A stretch of DNA of 64,000 nt from Alphaproteobacteria bacterium (lineage in GTDB: Bacteria; Pseudomonadota; Alphaproteobacteria; UBA9219): positions 1-64,000 of the forward strand of contig JAMFSS010000007.1 of the NCBI GenBank assembly GCA_026225415.1. The letters run 5' to 3'. A program made the position numbers and the translations under genes. The notes under the pieces were generated by a model, which was not told the DNA's origin, did not search any database, and saw nothing but the letters and a program-made list of their open reading frames with translations. Below, piece after piece: positions 1 to 7,969 of this stretch; positions within the stretch are counted from its first letter, which is position 1; the number at the start of each line of letters is the position of its first letter.

Positions 1-357
1 CCACAAAGCGATAGACCCCACAGCGATAAACCGCGTGGCGAAAGATCATGGGGCGACAAGCCGCGTGGTGACAGACCCACAGGTGACAGGCCAGCAGGTG
101 ATCGCCCCAAATCCGATCGCCCATTCGGTGAAAGAAAACCTTTTGGTGAACGTAAACCGTTTGGCGATAAGCCACGCGGCGAACGTCCCGCAGGCGACAC
201 ACCAAAAGGCGTAAAGACATGGGGCGACAAGCCGCGTGGTGATAAACCTGCCGGCAAGAAGTTCGCCAGCAAACCGGGTGGTAAATTCGGTGGCAAGTTC
301 GGTGATAAAAAGCCCGCGCACAAAGGCGGTTCTTCCGCGCCGCGTGGCCGTGGCTAA
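1..357 (+). CDS. C-terminal tail of a basic, Gly/Arg/Lys-rich protein (partial)
   Basis: An open frame runs from the window edge to a TAA at 355-357; its start lies outside the window. The 118 visible residues are one low-complexity basic tail built from variants of GDKPRGDRP, GERKPFGER and GGKFGGKFG, ending in PRGRG. No folded domain is visible. In Alphaproteobacteria such tails follow the catalytic part of RluB-type 23S rRNA pseudouridine synthases or DEAD-box RNA helicases, where they are thought to bind RNA. Which of the two this is cannot be decided from the tail. The assignment as coding is supported by the strict in-frame repeat, the stop codon and the strong terminator just downstream. 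The opposite strand is open too, but only as a mirror of the repeats. Confidence 0.75.
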   Translation, partial: PQSDRPHSDKPRGERSWGDKPRGDRPTGDRPAGDRPKSDRPFGERKPFGERKPFGDKPRGERPAGDTPKGVKTWGDKPRGDKPAGKKFASKPGGKFGGKFGDKKPAHKGGSSAPRGRG

Positions 358-370
358 ACATAGCTAATAA

Positions 371-404
371 AAAACCCCTCTTTGTTTTCACAAAGAGGGG
401 TTTT
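371..404 (+). terminator. Rho-independent terminator
   Basis: A perfect 10-bp stem (375-384 with 391-400, CCCCTCTTTG and its complement) closes a 6-base loop and is flanked by A4 before and T4 after. It sits 14 bases after the stop of the repetitive-tail gene. The A and T tracts make it usable in both directions, so it may also end the convergent gene at 434-964. Confidence 0.9.
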
Positions 405-433
405 CTTATACCTGATTCATTTGGCGGCTCGCT

Positions 434-964
434 TTATTGCGCAGGTGGTGCGCCATTAGGGGGTGAACCGGGTGGCGGACGATGGCCGCCATCTTGTTGC
501 CCGCCTTGCTGGCCATTCGGTAGGCCGCCTTGCGGCCCGCCATGTTCTTCACGGCGTTCCTCGCGATGTTCTTCGCGTTCCTTGTGCAGCGCTTCCATCT
601 TTTCATGTAAGGCTTGCTGGCGCTCATGCAGCTTTTCCATGCGTTCATGCAGAACATCGCGCTCCTGCTTGCATTGTGCCGCTTGTTGTAGCGTGACATT
701 CATGCATTTGTCCATCAGCCTGTCGCGGGCTTCTTCCAGTTCTTCATGCTCCTTGCGGATCTGTTCCATTTCTTCGCGGGTATTTTGTTGCTCAAAACCC
801 TCTTTGTCCCAATCGCCGCCGCCTTGGCCACGATTGTTGGTGCCATTCGCAGGCGGCGAGGGCGGTTGTTGGGGGGCATTGTTTTGCGCCAGCGCAGGCA
901 TCGCGGCAGCCAGTGAAAGCGTCAGAATAGCGAGGCCAACGCGACGATGAAAAACAGAAACCAT
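434..964 (-). CDS. Predicted periplasmic coiled-coil protein, unknown function
   Basis: 176 residues, family not recognised. Residues 1-26 form a clear Sec signal peptide: basic start, hydrophobic stretch LAILTLSLAAA, cleavage after PALAQ. A Pro/Asn/Gly-rich linker follows, then a long highly charged heptad-like region (about residues 55-145) rich in Glu, Arg, His, Lys and Met, which should be a coiled coil or extended helix. Two Cys (in KCMNV and AQCKQ) lie in its first half and could form a disulfide. The tail is Gly/Pro/Gln-rich. The composition resembles Spy/CpxP-like periplasmic helical proteins, but I see no LTxxQ motif, so that link is only a guess. It faces the repetitive-tail gene and shares its bidirectional terminator. 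Confidence 0.7.
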   Translation of the reverse strand: MVSVFHRRVGLAILTLSLAAAMPALAQNNAPQQPPSPPANGTNNRGQGGGDWDKEGFEQQNTREEMEQIRKEHEELEEARDRLMDKCMNVTLQQAAQCKQERDVLHERMEKLHERQQALHEKMEALHKEREEHREERREEHGGPQGGLPNGQQGGQQDGGHRPPPGSPPNGAPPAQ

Positions 965-1053
965 TGCAAGCTCCGTGGTTATGTGAAGTGTAAAAAGACA
1001 ATACCTGGTAACTACGGCGTGAGTATGGCGGGATTCGGTTAAAAAACATTAAC

Positions 1054-1632
1054 CTAAAAAACCGCGGTTTCGGTCACGATTTTGTCCATCTTCATATCAT
1101 ATGCGCCGGTTGGCACCGCATCGACTTGCTGAAAACCATAGGCGATGCCAATGGTCATGACCGGTTTGTGTTGCCGCAAACTGGCAATGGTTCGGTCATA
1201 ATAACCGCCCCCATAACCCAGACGGTTGCGTTGGTCATCAAAGGCCAGCAGGGGCGTCAGAAGCAAATCGGGTGATGCGGGCGGCGCATCGGCATGTGGT
1301 TCAAGTACGCCAAATTCATGTGGCACAAGCCTGTCGTCGGTGTTGTTCATGTGAAAGATCAACGGTGCATCTTTGCCAACAATGCGGGGCAAGGCAATAG
1401 AGTGCCCACCATTTCGCAGCATTTCCATAAGGGGTGCCGGGTCGGCCTCGCCATTAAAGGCGATATAGCCACCGATAACCAAAGAACATTCAAGCTTTAG
1501 ATGAGCATGAAAAATATCGCGTAACATATTGGATGCGTTGATAATGTTGCCTGCTTGCCCCGCACGCTGGCTGCGCATAACGGCGCGCAGGACGCGCTTT
1601 TGTTCGGCGACGGAGGTGGGGATGTTCGTCAT
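1054..1632 (-). CDS. 5-formyltetrahydrofolate cyclo-ligase
   Basis: 192 residues. The enzyme converts 5-formyl-THF to 5,10-methenyl-THF with ATP, returning stored folate to the one-carbon pool. The family core is visible: an N-terminal RAVMRSQRA helix, IGGYIAFNGEADPAPLM (substrate loop) and the C-terminal nucleotide-binding LLTPLLAFDDQRNRLGYGGGYYDRT motif. The frame is open for 28 more codons upstream, but those codons run into the 6S RNA, so the ATG at 1632 giving MTNIPTSVAEQ is preferred. The gene follows zapA and the 6S RNA on the same strand, the arrangement known from many Proteobacteria (ygfA in E. coli). It was probably once co-transcribed with the RNA. Confidence 0.92.
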   Translation of the reverse strand: MTNIPTSVAEQKRVLRAVMRSQRAGQAGNIINASNMLRDIFHAHLKLECSLVIGGYIAFNGEADPAPLMEMLRNGGHSIALPRIVGKDAPLIFHMNNTDDRLVPHEFGVLEPHADAPPASPDLLLTPLLAFDDQRNRLGYGGGYYDRTIASLRQHKPVMTIGIAYGFQQVDAVPTGAYDMKMDKIVTETAVF

Positions 1633-1647
1633 TTTATTTTGAAAAGT

Positions 1648-1815
1648 AAGTGGAAGGCACCACCTCGACCGTCGGCATGCATTCCTCCATGGCCTGCATA
1701 AGCAGGTGGGCACCATATATCCTAACCACGGTCAGGACAGGGACAGTTCCCGGGAGTTTCTAATTATCGGCCCTGGGGATATGGCTTCCTATCGGATCGC
1801 GCAGGAACCTTCCGG
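1648..1815 (-). ncRNA. ssrS: 6S RNA (ends approximate)
   Basis: A non-coding stretch of about 180 bases between zapA and the cyclo-ligase gene, the conserved position of 6S RNA. Read on the minus strand it can form a long interrupted hairpin. The outer arms come from GGTTCCTGCGCG... near 1810 and ...GGTGGTGCCTTCC near 1650. The centre carries the alphaproteobacterial-like sequence GATAATTAGAAACTCCCGGG followed by GGTGCCCACC. 6S RNA mimics an open promoter and sequesters sigma70 RNA polymerase in stationary phase. Location and central-bubble sequence are seen directly; the exact ends are estimates. An Rfam covariance search (RF00013 and the alphaproteobacterial 6S models) would settle it. Confidence 0.8.
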
Positions 1816-1823
1816 GAAGGATT

Positions 1824-2144
1824 TTACGCCCGTCCGACCTGAGATGCAAGCATCGTAACGCGGTCTTTCAGATGGGAAACGGCGGCCACAAACAGGTCTT
1901 CCTGCTTGGTTAAGGCGCCTTCGGTTTGGTTTTTAGCCTCCAGAAGCTTGTCGGCCAGCGAAAGGCAGGTCAGCATCAACAAACGGGGTTCGGTGGCATT
2001 GCCCACTTTGTCATCAACTTTTTTGGTTTCGGCTTGAACCATGGCGATCAATTGACGTAAACGGTCTTCCTGACCCGCATCACAATTCACGATATATTCG
2101 CGGTTGTATAAATTGATGGCCAGTTTGGATTGTTGCTTGGTCAT
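1824..2144 (-). CDS. zapA: Cell division protein ZapA
   Basis: 106 residues, the usual ZapA length. ZapA binds FtsZ and bundles its filaments at mid-cell. The N-terminal small domain (LAINLYNREYIVNCDAGQEDRLRQL) matches the family, followed by a helix with LLMLTCLSLADKLLEA and a C-terminal coiled coil (about residues 75-100). It lies between a DUF4164 coiled-coil gene and the 6S RNA, all on one strand, as in other Alphaproteobacteria. The DUF4164 stop is 12 bases upstream of this ATG, so the two are probably translated from one message. The transcript would continue into the 6S RNA and cyclo-ligase gene. Confidence 0.93.
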   Translation of the reverse strand: MTKQQSKLAINLYNREYIVNCDAGQEDRLRQLIAMVQAETKKVDDKVGNATEPRLLMLTCLSLADKLLEAKNQTEGALTKQEDLFVAAVSHLKDRVTMLASQVGRA

Positions 2145-2156
2145 GGCTGTTGTCCC

Positions 2157-2381
2157 CTAGTGGCGCAAAATACGTTCAACATGCTCGATCGTGTGATCAA
2201 GGCGGGCGGCGACTTTCTGCGTTGTGGCCATAATTTCCACTTCGCGGGCGCGGCCTTGCTTGAAAATTTCGTTTTGGCGTTTGATGGTGTCGCGGCGGTT
2301 GGTCGCGTCAAAGGCGACCTTGTCTTCAAGGGCGAAAATCGCTTCGTCCAAATCTTCCAAAGCCTGTTTTAAACGTTCCAT
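2157..2381 (-). CDS. DUF4164 family coiled-coil protein
   Basis: 74 residues, almost entirely one amphipathic helix: LKQALEDLDEAIFALEDKV and then an Arg/Gln/Lys-rich second half ending in HTIEHVERILRH. It has no Cys, no signal peptide and no membrane segment, so it should be cytoplasmic. Small proteins of this kind (DUF4164) precede zapA in many Alphaproteobacteria, and a role linked to ZapA and the divisome is a reasonable inference from position only. The ATG at 2381 has no competing in-frame start nearby. The gene is transcribed divergently from the small basic gene and dcd; the roughly 137-base gap should hold promoters for both directions. Confidence 0.82.
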   Translation of the reverse strand: MERLKQALEDLDEAIFALEDKVAFDATNRRDTIKRQNEIFKQGRAREVEIMATTQKVAARLDHTIEHVERILRH

Positions 2382-2518
2382 GGGTGACTCCCGAATCTGT
2401 GTAACGACAAGCCTATAGGGTGAACGGGGTTCGCGTCAATGATAGCGTAAAAACGGGCATTAACCATTCGGCGACCGCAGAGAATCTCTGGCCTCCGCGC
2501 CCGAAAAGCTTTAAACAG

Positions 2519-2659
2519 ATGGGCATGAAAACAAGCTCCCAAAAACAGCCTCCGACCCGCGAAGACCGCGTGGCGGCCGCATTGCGCGAAAATTTGCGTA
2601 AACGCAAAATTCAGGCGCAGGCTCAGGCAAACCGTATTCAAGAAAAGGATGAAGACTAA
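2519..2659 (+). CDS. Small basic conserved protein
   Basis: 46 residues from the ATG at 2519 (a second ATG at 2525 is equally possible). The frame is open further upstream to 2420, but those codons look non-coding. The protein reads [22 protein letters not shown] followed by an Ala/Gln/Arg helix. This TREER/LAAALRxNLxKRKxQ pattern is familiar as a tiny conserved protein of Alphaproteobacteria, often near murA, with no known function. Its strong positive charge suggests RNA or DNA contact, but that is a guess. Its TAATG overlaps the dcd start by one base, so the two are translationally coupled. Confidence 0.7.
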   Translation: MGMKTSSQKQPPTREDRVAAALRENLRKRKIQAQAQANRIQEKDED

Positions 2660-3228
2660 TGCCCGTAATGCCCGACCATTGGATACGCAAATCCGCACTC
2701 GAAAACGGTATGATCGCGCCGTTCGAGGAAAAGCTGCAACGGCAAGGTGTCATTTCCTATGGCCTGTCATCCTATGGGTATGATGCGCGCGTGTCGGATG
2801 ATTTTAAAATTTTCACGAATATCGATAATGCGCTGGTTGACCCCAAGAATTTTTCCGAAAGCAGCTTTGTCACGCGTAAAACCGATGTATGCATTATCCC
2901 GCCCAACTCATTCGTGCTGGCGCATACGGTGGAATATTTCAAAATTCCCCGCGATGTCTTGGTGATCTGTCTGGGTAAATCGACCTATGCACGTTGCGGG
3001 TTGATCGTGAATGTCACACCGTTGGAACCGGAATGGGAAGGGCATGTGACGCTTGAAATTTCCAACACCACGCCGTTGCCCGCCAAAGTCTATGCCAATG
3101 AAGGCGTGTGCCAGTTTTTGTTTTTAAAGGCCGACAGCGAATGTGAAACATCTTACGCAGATCGCGGCGGCAAATATATGAAACAAACCGGCGTGACCTT
3201 GCCACGCATGGAAAAGAAATTGGCATGA
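2659..3228 (+). CDS. dcd: dCTP deaminase
   Basis: 189 residues, near the E. coli length (193). The enzyme deaminates dCTP to dUTP, feeding dTMP synthesis through dUTPase. Family motifs are present: the N-terminal [19 protein letters not shown], the nucleotide-binding [11 protein letters not shown], and the catalytic stretch [15 protein letters not shown] containing the conserved Glu. The C-terminus has the [14 protein letters not shown] element that closes over the triphosphate. The start ATG overlaps the preceding small gene (TAATG). The following gene, 25 bases downstream, has its own Shine-Dalgarno and is functionally unrelated, so the operon may end here. Confidence 0.97.
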   Translation: MPVMPDHWIRKSALENGMIAPFEEKLQRQGVISYGLSSYGYDARVSDDFKIFTNIDNALVDPKNFSESSFVTRKTDVCIIPPNSFVLAHTVEYFKIPRDVLVICLGKSTYARCGLIVNVTPLEPEWEGHVTLEISNTTPLPAKVYANEGVCQFLFLKADSECETSYADRGGKYMKQTGVTLPRMEKKLA

Positions 3229-3253
3229 GTGTGTTTACCGTTAAGGTGAGCGC

Positions 3254-4435
3254 GTGACCATCGGAATTTCAACACGCGCAGTGGCGATTACAACCGCTTG
3301 TTCCCATTATCTGGGACGGTTTCCAACAGCTGCGGAATATACCTCGCTTCTTGCCTGTCCTTTGGACGAAGCCGGTATTATTGACAGAATAAAAAACAGC
3401 GATGAATGCAAGCGCGTTGAAGTCGCGTTGCAGAGGGTGAAGGCGCGATTGGATTCCTATCCCGCGGCCAAGAAAAAACTGCTTTTGCTGGGTGCTTATG
3501 GCAACGGCAACATGGGCGATGTCGAAATGGCACATGTGATTGCGCAAGATATCGAAAAGAACCACGAAGCTGTGTGTTTTGCTCATTCGCCACTTGCGGT
3601 CACAGATTATACTTTTATAACCGATAGAAAATTTGATGCATCTTTTTGCTCACTTAACCCACGCGTGCTTCAGCTGTTTGACGGTTTGATTATTGGCGGC
3701 GGCGGTTTTCTTGCCTGCCCCCATCATCCCGTTTGGGATCCTGCCTGGATTTACCAAGTGCCAATTCCCCTGCTCATTCTGGCAATTGGCGCGGGCAATC
3801 CACTGGATGCGCGTCTTCATAATCTGGTGGCGCATTCTTTTATCGCCAGCGGGCGTGATGATCAAAGTGTGGCGGGTTTGCTGGGTGCAAAGCCGGATGC
3901 AGAATTATGTCCCGATCCTATCTTGTCGCTTGTAATGCCAACTATGCCTCCACGTCAAAATCAAAACTTTACACGATTGTTTGTTTTGCGGGGCGAAAGA
4001 ACGGCCTGGCATGATAAGGTTGCAGCACAGATGCGCGACAATGACCGCGTTGTTTTGTTCGAAGCCAAAGTGGACGCGCCCATTTTGGCGGTGTTCCCGC
4101 GTGCAAAATTGGCGCTGACAATGCAGGAATTTATCAATGAAGTTGCCGAAGCCGATCTGGTGATTAGCGAAAGATATCACGGCGCGATTTTGGCGTTGTT
4201 GTGCGGACGGCCTACTATCGGCGTTTATCGCGGCGATCATAATGCATCAAAGATTGTCAGCCTTTTCGCCAAGCTGGGGCTGGATGCTTATTGTTCAACC
4301 GCACCCATTCTGTCGGATGCCATCGCCGATTATCCTTTGGCATCGGTGGCCGCACAGATTGAGGATATAAGAAAAGTCTATGCGGAAAAAGCTTCGTCCC
4401 TCATCGAACGGTTGTTAAAATCGAACGGTTGTTAA
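3254..4435 (+). CDS. Polysaccharide pyruvyl transferase-like protein
   Basis: 393 residues with a GTG start at 3254 and a good Shine-Dalgarno (AAGGTGAG) in the 11 bases before it. The core resembles polysaccharide pyruvyl transferases (PF04230): KLLLLGAYGNGNMGDVEMA near residue 75 (a glycine-rich N-terminal motif), FDGLIIGGGGFLA near residue 145, and the C-terminal ADLVISERYHGAILALLCGRPTIGVYRGDHNASK region typical of the second Rossmann-like lobe. Such enzymes add ketal-pyruvate to exopolysaccharide or cell-wall sugars; the substrate here is unknown. About 70 N-terminal residues precede the usual fold and are unassigned. No other polysaccharide gene is adjacent, so the context does not help. 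Confidence 0.75.
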   Translation: MTIGISTRAVAITTACSHYLGRFPTAAEYTSLLACPLDEAGIIDRIKNSDECKRVEVALQRVKARLDSYPAAKKKLLLLGAYGNGNMGDVEMAHVIAQDIEKNHEAVCFAHSPLAVTDYTFITDRKFDASFCSLNPRVLQLFDGLIIGGGGFLACPHHPVWDPAWIYQVPIPLLILAIGAGNPLDARLHNLVAHSFIASGRDDQSVAGLLGAKPDAELCPDPILSLVMPTMPPRQNQNFTRLFVLRGERTAWHDKVAAQMRDNDRVVLFEAKVDAPILAVFPRAKLALTMQEFINEVAEADLVISERYHGAILALLCGRPTIGVYRGDHNASKIVSLFAKLGLDAYCSTAPILSDAIADYPLASVAAQIEDIRKVYAEKASSLIERLLKSNGC

Positions 4436-4452
4436 AAGCTAAATAATAAAAA

Positions 4453-4812
4453 TTACGGTGCCGGTTTGGCCGCCGCCCGCGCTTTGCGGATGTAATGTTC
4501 GGGTATGTGGTCTTTAAATTCTGGGTAACGTTCCGTGACGCCAATCGCCGCCACCAGAAAATCGCGGTCGTCCTTCATCAACCCGTCCAGCCCCGCAATA
4601 ACCGCGTCGGTACAAATTGTCACAAGTTGCGACCGTTGATGGGGGCTCAGATGGATCTGTGCGCCCGCGCTGGTTTTCTGTTTCTGTGGAAGGGTTGCCA
4701 TGCTTAACGCCTCGTCCAGCAGGGTCGCAAGCGGTTGCGGCTCCGTCTGTGCAAACGCTCTTTGAAGCGTGGCGCGCATCGCGTTTTTAAACGCTTTCTG
4801 GACATCCGACAT
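4453..4812 (-). CDS. Hypothetical protein
   Basis: 119 residues, family not recognised. It is predicted helical and soluble: an N-terminal segment [24 protein letters not shown], a central Ser/Thr/Gln linker, and a C-terminal part ([37 protein letters not shown]) that looks like a compact helical pair. There is no signal peptide or membrane segment and one Cys. It is convergent with the pyruvyl-transferase-like gene (18-base gap) and divergent from murA. Codon use is like its neighbours, which favours a real gene. No function can be assigned. Confidence 0.6.
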   Translation of the reverse strand: MSDVQKAFKNAMRATLQRAFAQTEPQPLATLLDEALSMATLPQKQKTSAGAQIHLSPHQRSQLVTICTDAVIAGLDGLMKDDRDFLVAAIGVTERYPEFKDHIPEHYIRKARAAAKPAP

Positions 4813-4934
4813 GGGTATCTAAACCTTGGCCAGAGGAGAGGAATGGGGCGATAAATAACGCTTTTACCATGTTATTTAGCTGGCTCTGGGTCAAGAAAAT
4901 TACTAGTTTGGACGCGAATACACATCACTTCTTT

Positions 4935-6224
4935 ATGGATAACACAATGGACTCTATTCGCATTATCGGCGGCAAACAGCTTAAGGGCAGAATTCATATC
5001 AGCGGCGCGAAAAATGCCGCGCTGCCTTTGCTGGCCTGTTGCCTGCTTACCGATGAAACGCTGACTCTGGGCAATGTGCCGCATCTGGCCGATATCATCA
5101 CCATGTCGAATTTGCTGGGGAAATTGGGCGTTGATATCAGCCTGAACGGCACATCCGGCGCAGGCCGCGTGATGGAATTGAAAGCCGCGACACTTGCCAG
5201 CACCACGGCGCCCTATGATCTGGTGCGCCAAATGCGTGCCAGCATTCTTGTGCTCGGCCCTTTGTTGGCCCGCGCCAACGAAGCCAAAGTTTCTCTGCCC
5301 GGCGGTTGCGCGATTGGGTCGCGCCCTGTCGATCTGCATATCGCGGCTTTGCAAAAACTGGGCGCTGTTATCACGCTCGATAACGGTTATATCAATGCGC
5401 ATGCACCGAACGGATTAAAGGGCGCGGAAATTACCTTTCCGATGGTTACGGTAACCGGCACCGAAAATATTATGATGGCCGCGACGTTGGCCAAAGGCGA
5501 AACCACAATCGTGAATGCCGCCCGTGAACCCGAAGTTGTCGATCTGGCGCATTGTCTGGTCGCGATGGGCGCACAGATCGAAGGCATCGGCTCTGACCGT
5601 TTGCGCATTACGGGCAAAGATAAACTGCACGCGGCCAAACACAGCGTTGTGCCCGACCGTATCGAAGCGGGCACTTTCGCGATGGCCGCCGCCATTACCG
5701 ATGGTGAATTGGAATTGATCGGCGCGAAGATGGAACATTTGAACAGCGTCGCAGCTATCTTGGCCGAAGCGGGCATCGGCATGGCCGAAACCGCCGAAGG
5801 TCTTATGGTGCGCCGTATCGATGGGTTGAATGGCACCGATGTGATGACCGAACCCTATCCCGGGGTCCCGACCGATTTACAGGCGCAGATGATGGCGTTG
5901 ATGTGCGTCGCCAATGGTGCGTCGATGATCACCGAAACCATTTTTGAAAACCGTTTCATGCATGTGCCCGAATTAAAACGCATGGGCGCCAATATCACTG
6001 TGCATGACTCATCCGCATTGGTGCGCGGCGTGCCGTTACTGACCGGTGCCGAAGTTATGGCGACCGATTTGCGCGCGTCTGTTTCGCTGGCGCTGGCGGG
6101 ATTGGCTGCCCGCGGCGAAACCACGCTCAACCGCATCTATCATCTGGATCGCGGCTATGAAAGGCTGGAAGAAAAACTGGCGGCGTGCGGTGCGGATATT
6201 GAGAGAGTCAAAGCCGCCGCATGA
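4935..6224 (+). CDS. murA: UDP-N-acetylglucosamine 1-carboxyvinyltransferase
   Basis: 429 residues. MurA transfers enolpyruvate from PEP to UDP-GlcNAc, the first committed step of peptidoglycan synthesis. It has two inside-out alpha/beta barrels. The substrate-binding SGAKNAALP motif is near residue 20, and the catalytic Cys is seen at residue 125 in [13 protein letters not shown], so it should be fosfomycin-sensitive in principle. The C-terminal [16 protein letters not shown] is typical. The frame is open from 4869, but those upstream codons are AT-rich and atypical. The ATG at 4935 (or 4947) gives the normal N-terminus [15 protein letters not shown]. The stop overlaps the DUF2948 gene by four bases (ATGA). 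Confidence 0.97.
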   Translation: MDNTMDSIRIIGGKQLKGRIHISGAKNAALPLLACCLLTDETLTLGNVPHLADIITMSNLLGKLGVDISLNGTSGAGRVMELKAATLASTTAPYDLVRQMRASILVLGPLLARANEAKVSLPGGCAIGSRPVDLHIAALQKLGAVITLDNGYINAHAPNGLKGAEITFPMVTVTGTENIMMAATLAKGETTIVNAAREPEVVDLAHCLVAMGAQIEGIGSDRLRITGKDKLHAAKHSVVPDRIEAGTFAMAAAITDGELELIGAKMEHLNSVAAILAEAGIGMAETAEGLMVRRIDGLNGTDVMTEPYPGVPTDLQAQMMALMCVANGASMITETIFENRFMHVPELKRMGANITVHDSSALVRGVPLLTGAEVMATDLRASVSLALAGLAARGETTLNRIYHLDRGYERLEEKLAACGADIERVKAAA

Positions 6225-6640
6225 GTAATCTGCTCAAACTCCGTGCGCGCGATGCCGAAGATGTCGAAGTAATCTCTGCCGTACTACAAGATTCCATCGT
6301 GCCGCTTTGCGATATGGCGTTTCAGGTGGAATCGAAAACTTTTATTATCGTCGCCCAACGTTTGAAACGCGACGCGGGCAAAGACGCCGAACGCATTTGC
6401 AGCGCTTTAACCATAGCTGGTGTGAAGTCGGTGCAAACTAACGGCATCGACCAAAATGATACCGGCCGTATGCTCGATCTGCTTGCGCTGATGCTGGATG
6501 CGTCCATGTCTTCGCTAACCTTCATGTTCGCGGGCAATGCGCAAATCCGGCTCGAACTGGGGGAATGGGGCGCGGCGGTCGAGGATTTTGGCGAATCCTG
6601 GCCCGCTTTATGCGCGCCATGCCACGAATCCACCGTTTAA
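6221..6640 (+). CDS. DUF2948 family protein
   Basis: 139 residues. Beginning [31 protein letters not shown], with [11 protein letters not shown] further on and a central [15 protein letters not shown], it matches the DUF2948 family, which follows murA in many Alphaproteobacteria. The protein has alternating short strands and helices, no signal peptide and no membrane segment. It contains three cysteines. Its start overlaps the murA stop (ATGA), so the two are translationally coupled. The function is unknown; a link to cell-wall synthesis is suggested by this neighbour only. Confidence 0.85.
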   Translation: MSNLLKLRARDAEDVEVISAVLQDSIVPLCDMAFQVESKTFIIVAQRLKRDAGKDAERICSALTIAGVKSVQTNGIDQNDTGRMLDLLALMLDASMSSLTFMFAGNAQIRLELGEWGAAVEDFGESWPALCAPCHESTV

Positions 6641-6704
6641 CTTGACGGAAAGCCCAAAAAAGCCCACTTTCCGCCTCCAAGCGCTTAAACACTAGAAAGA
6701 TACA

Positions 6705-6923
6705 ATGGCAAAAGAAGACCTCCTTGAATTTGAAGGCATCGTTTCCGAAATCCTTCCCAACGCCATGTTCCGCGTCAAGCTGGACAATGGCCATGAAGTG
6801 CTTGCGCACACCTCGGGCAAAATGCGCAAAAACCGCATCCGCGTTTTGACGGGCGACAAGGTAAATGTCGAAATGACGCCGTATGATCTGACCAAGGGAC
6901 GGATAACCTTTAGGCACAAGTGA
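6705..6923 (+). CDS. infA: Translation initiation factor IF-1
   Basis: 72 residues, the exact usual length. IF-1 occupies the ribosomal A site of the 30S subunit during initiation. The OB-fold sequence is nearly canonical: [42 protein letters not shown] and [20 protein letters not shown]. The start ATG at 6705 follows an AGAAAGATAC Shine-Dalgarno region. It lies 64 bases after the DUF2948 gene and 22 bases before maf, an order (infA-maf-yacG) common in Alphaproteobacteria. Confidence 0.98.
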   Translation: MAKEDLLEFEGIVSEILPNAMFRVKLDNGHEVLAHTSGKMRKNRIRVLTGDKVNVEMTPYDLTKGRITFRHK

Positions 6924-6945
6924 GCAATCGCTTTTCTTTCTCTTC

Positions 6946-7521
6946 ATGACCCATTCTTTCATCCTCGCATCTTCCTCACCGCGTCGTCTTGCTCTGCTGG
7001 CCGATATCGGTATCGTGCCCGATAAAATTATCGCCGCCGATATCAATGAAACACCGCGCAAGGGCGAAGTACCGCGCAAACTTGCATCGCGGCTGGCATT
7101 GGAGAAATTACAAGCGGTGTCGGCCAAACAACCCGGCGCCACCATCCTTGCCGCCGATACCGTTGTTGGCGTTGGCCGCCGCATTTTGCCCAAGGCGGAA
7201 AATGATGCCGATGTGCGCCATTGTTTGCGTTTGCTGTCGGGGCGGCGGCATCATGTTTTTACCGGCGTTGCCATTCAAATGCCCAACGGCAAAATTTTGC
7301 AACGCTTGTGCGACAGCACCGTGATTTTCCGCCAACTGTCGGCACAGGATATCGAAACCTATATCGCGGGCGGCGAAGGCATCGGCAAAGCGGGCGGCTA
7401 TGCGATACAGGGACAGGCGGGCGCGTTGATCCGTTACATCTCTGGTTCTTATTCCAACATTGTCGGCCTGCCTTTGTTTGAGGTGTCGCAGCTATTGCGC
7501 TCTCACGGGGAAGGCGGCTAA
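6946..7521 (+). CDS. maf: Maf-family nucleoside-triphosphate pyrophosphatase
   Basis: 191 residues. Maf proteins hydrolyse non-canonical or pyrimidine nucleoside triphosphates and have been linked to septum control. Seen here are the N-terminal FILASSSPRRLALLADIGI motif with the conserved SSSPRR, the central ILAADTVVGVGRRILPKAEN with the catalytic Asp, the LLSGRRHHVFTGV strand and the C-terminal GGYAIQGQAGALI...GSYSNIVGLPLFE. All are family signatures. The stop overlaps the yacG start by one base (TAATG). Which NTP is preferred cannot be told from sequence alone. Confidence 0.93.
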   Translation: MTHSFILASSSPRRLALLADIGIVPDKIIAADINETPRKGEVPRKLASRLALEKLQAVSAKQPGATILAADTVVGVGRRILPKAENDADVRHCLRLLSGRRHHVFTGVAIQMPNGKILQRLCDSTVIFRQLSAQDIETYIAGGEGIGKAGGYAIQGQAGALIRYISGSYSNIVGLPLFEVSQLLRSHGEGG

Positions 7522-7718
7522 TGGCGCAGGTGTTAAGCGATAAATGCCCCATCTGTGGCAAAGCTGCGTCGGACAAGGCGCGGCCTTTCTGCTCGCCGCG
7601 TTGCGCCATGCTTGATTTGGGGCAATGGCTGGGCGAAGGGTACCGCGTGCCGACCGATGAAAACGACGATGAAACCGAGGTTTTTTCAGGCCAAATGGAT
7701 GAAAGCGATAAGGGTTGA
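7521..7718 (+). CDS. yacG: DNA gyrase inhibitor / zinc-ribbon protein YacG
   Basis: 65 residues. YacG is a small zinc protein; in E. coli it binds GyrB and inhibits gyrase. The four zinc ligands are visible as CPIC (residues 9-12) and FCSPRC, followed by the family's CAMLDLGQWLGEGYRVP. The tail is acidic (DENDDETEVFSGQ). The start overlaps the maf stop in TAATG. The gene closes the infA-maf-yacG group, and tRNA-Phe begins 68 bases after its stop. Confidence 0.93.
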   Translation: MAQVLSDKCPICGKAASDKARPFCSPRCAMLDLGQWLGEGYRVPTDENDDETEVFSGQMDESDKG

Positions 7719-7786
7719 TAACGCTAGACAATCAGCGGTTCCTTGCTTATAAGCGTCCACCTATCGCGTCCTTGTGACGCCCCGTT

Positions 7787-7862
7787 GCCCGGGTAGCTCA
7801 GTCGGTAGAGCAGGGGATTGAAAATCCCCGTGTCGGCGGTTCAATTCCGTCCCCGGGCACCA
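7787..7862 (+). tRNA. tRNA-Phe (GAA)
   Basis: 76 bases, full cloverleaf. The acceptor stem is GCCCGGG with CCCGGGC, the D arm is GCTCAGTCGGTAGAGC, and the anticodon stem is GGGGA/TCCCC with loop TTGAAAA (anticodon GAA). The T arm is GGCGG-TTCAATT-CCGTC. The discriminator is A and CCA is encoded. The sequence downstream becomes AT-rich at once and leads to a lone SIR2-like gene, so this tRNA is a plausible insertion site. I found no convincing second copy of its 3' end. Confidence 0.97.
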
Positions 7863-7969
7863 TTTACCCTTCCTAATAGATTCCATAAAATATATTAGAC
7901 GAAATTGGAATAAAGACATTTCGTAATATTTGTGCTGGTCGCCAATTAAACCAACTGTTAAATTGTGGG

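Noticed and set aside
6644-6672. A weak GGAAAG...CTTTCC hairpin between the DUF2948 gene and infA
   Set aside because: The stem is only six bases with a long loop and no T-run.
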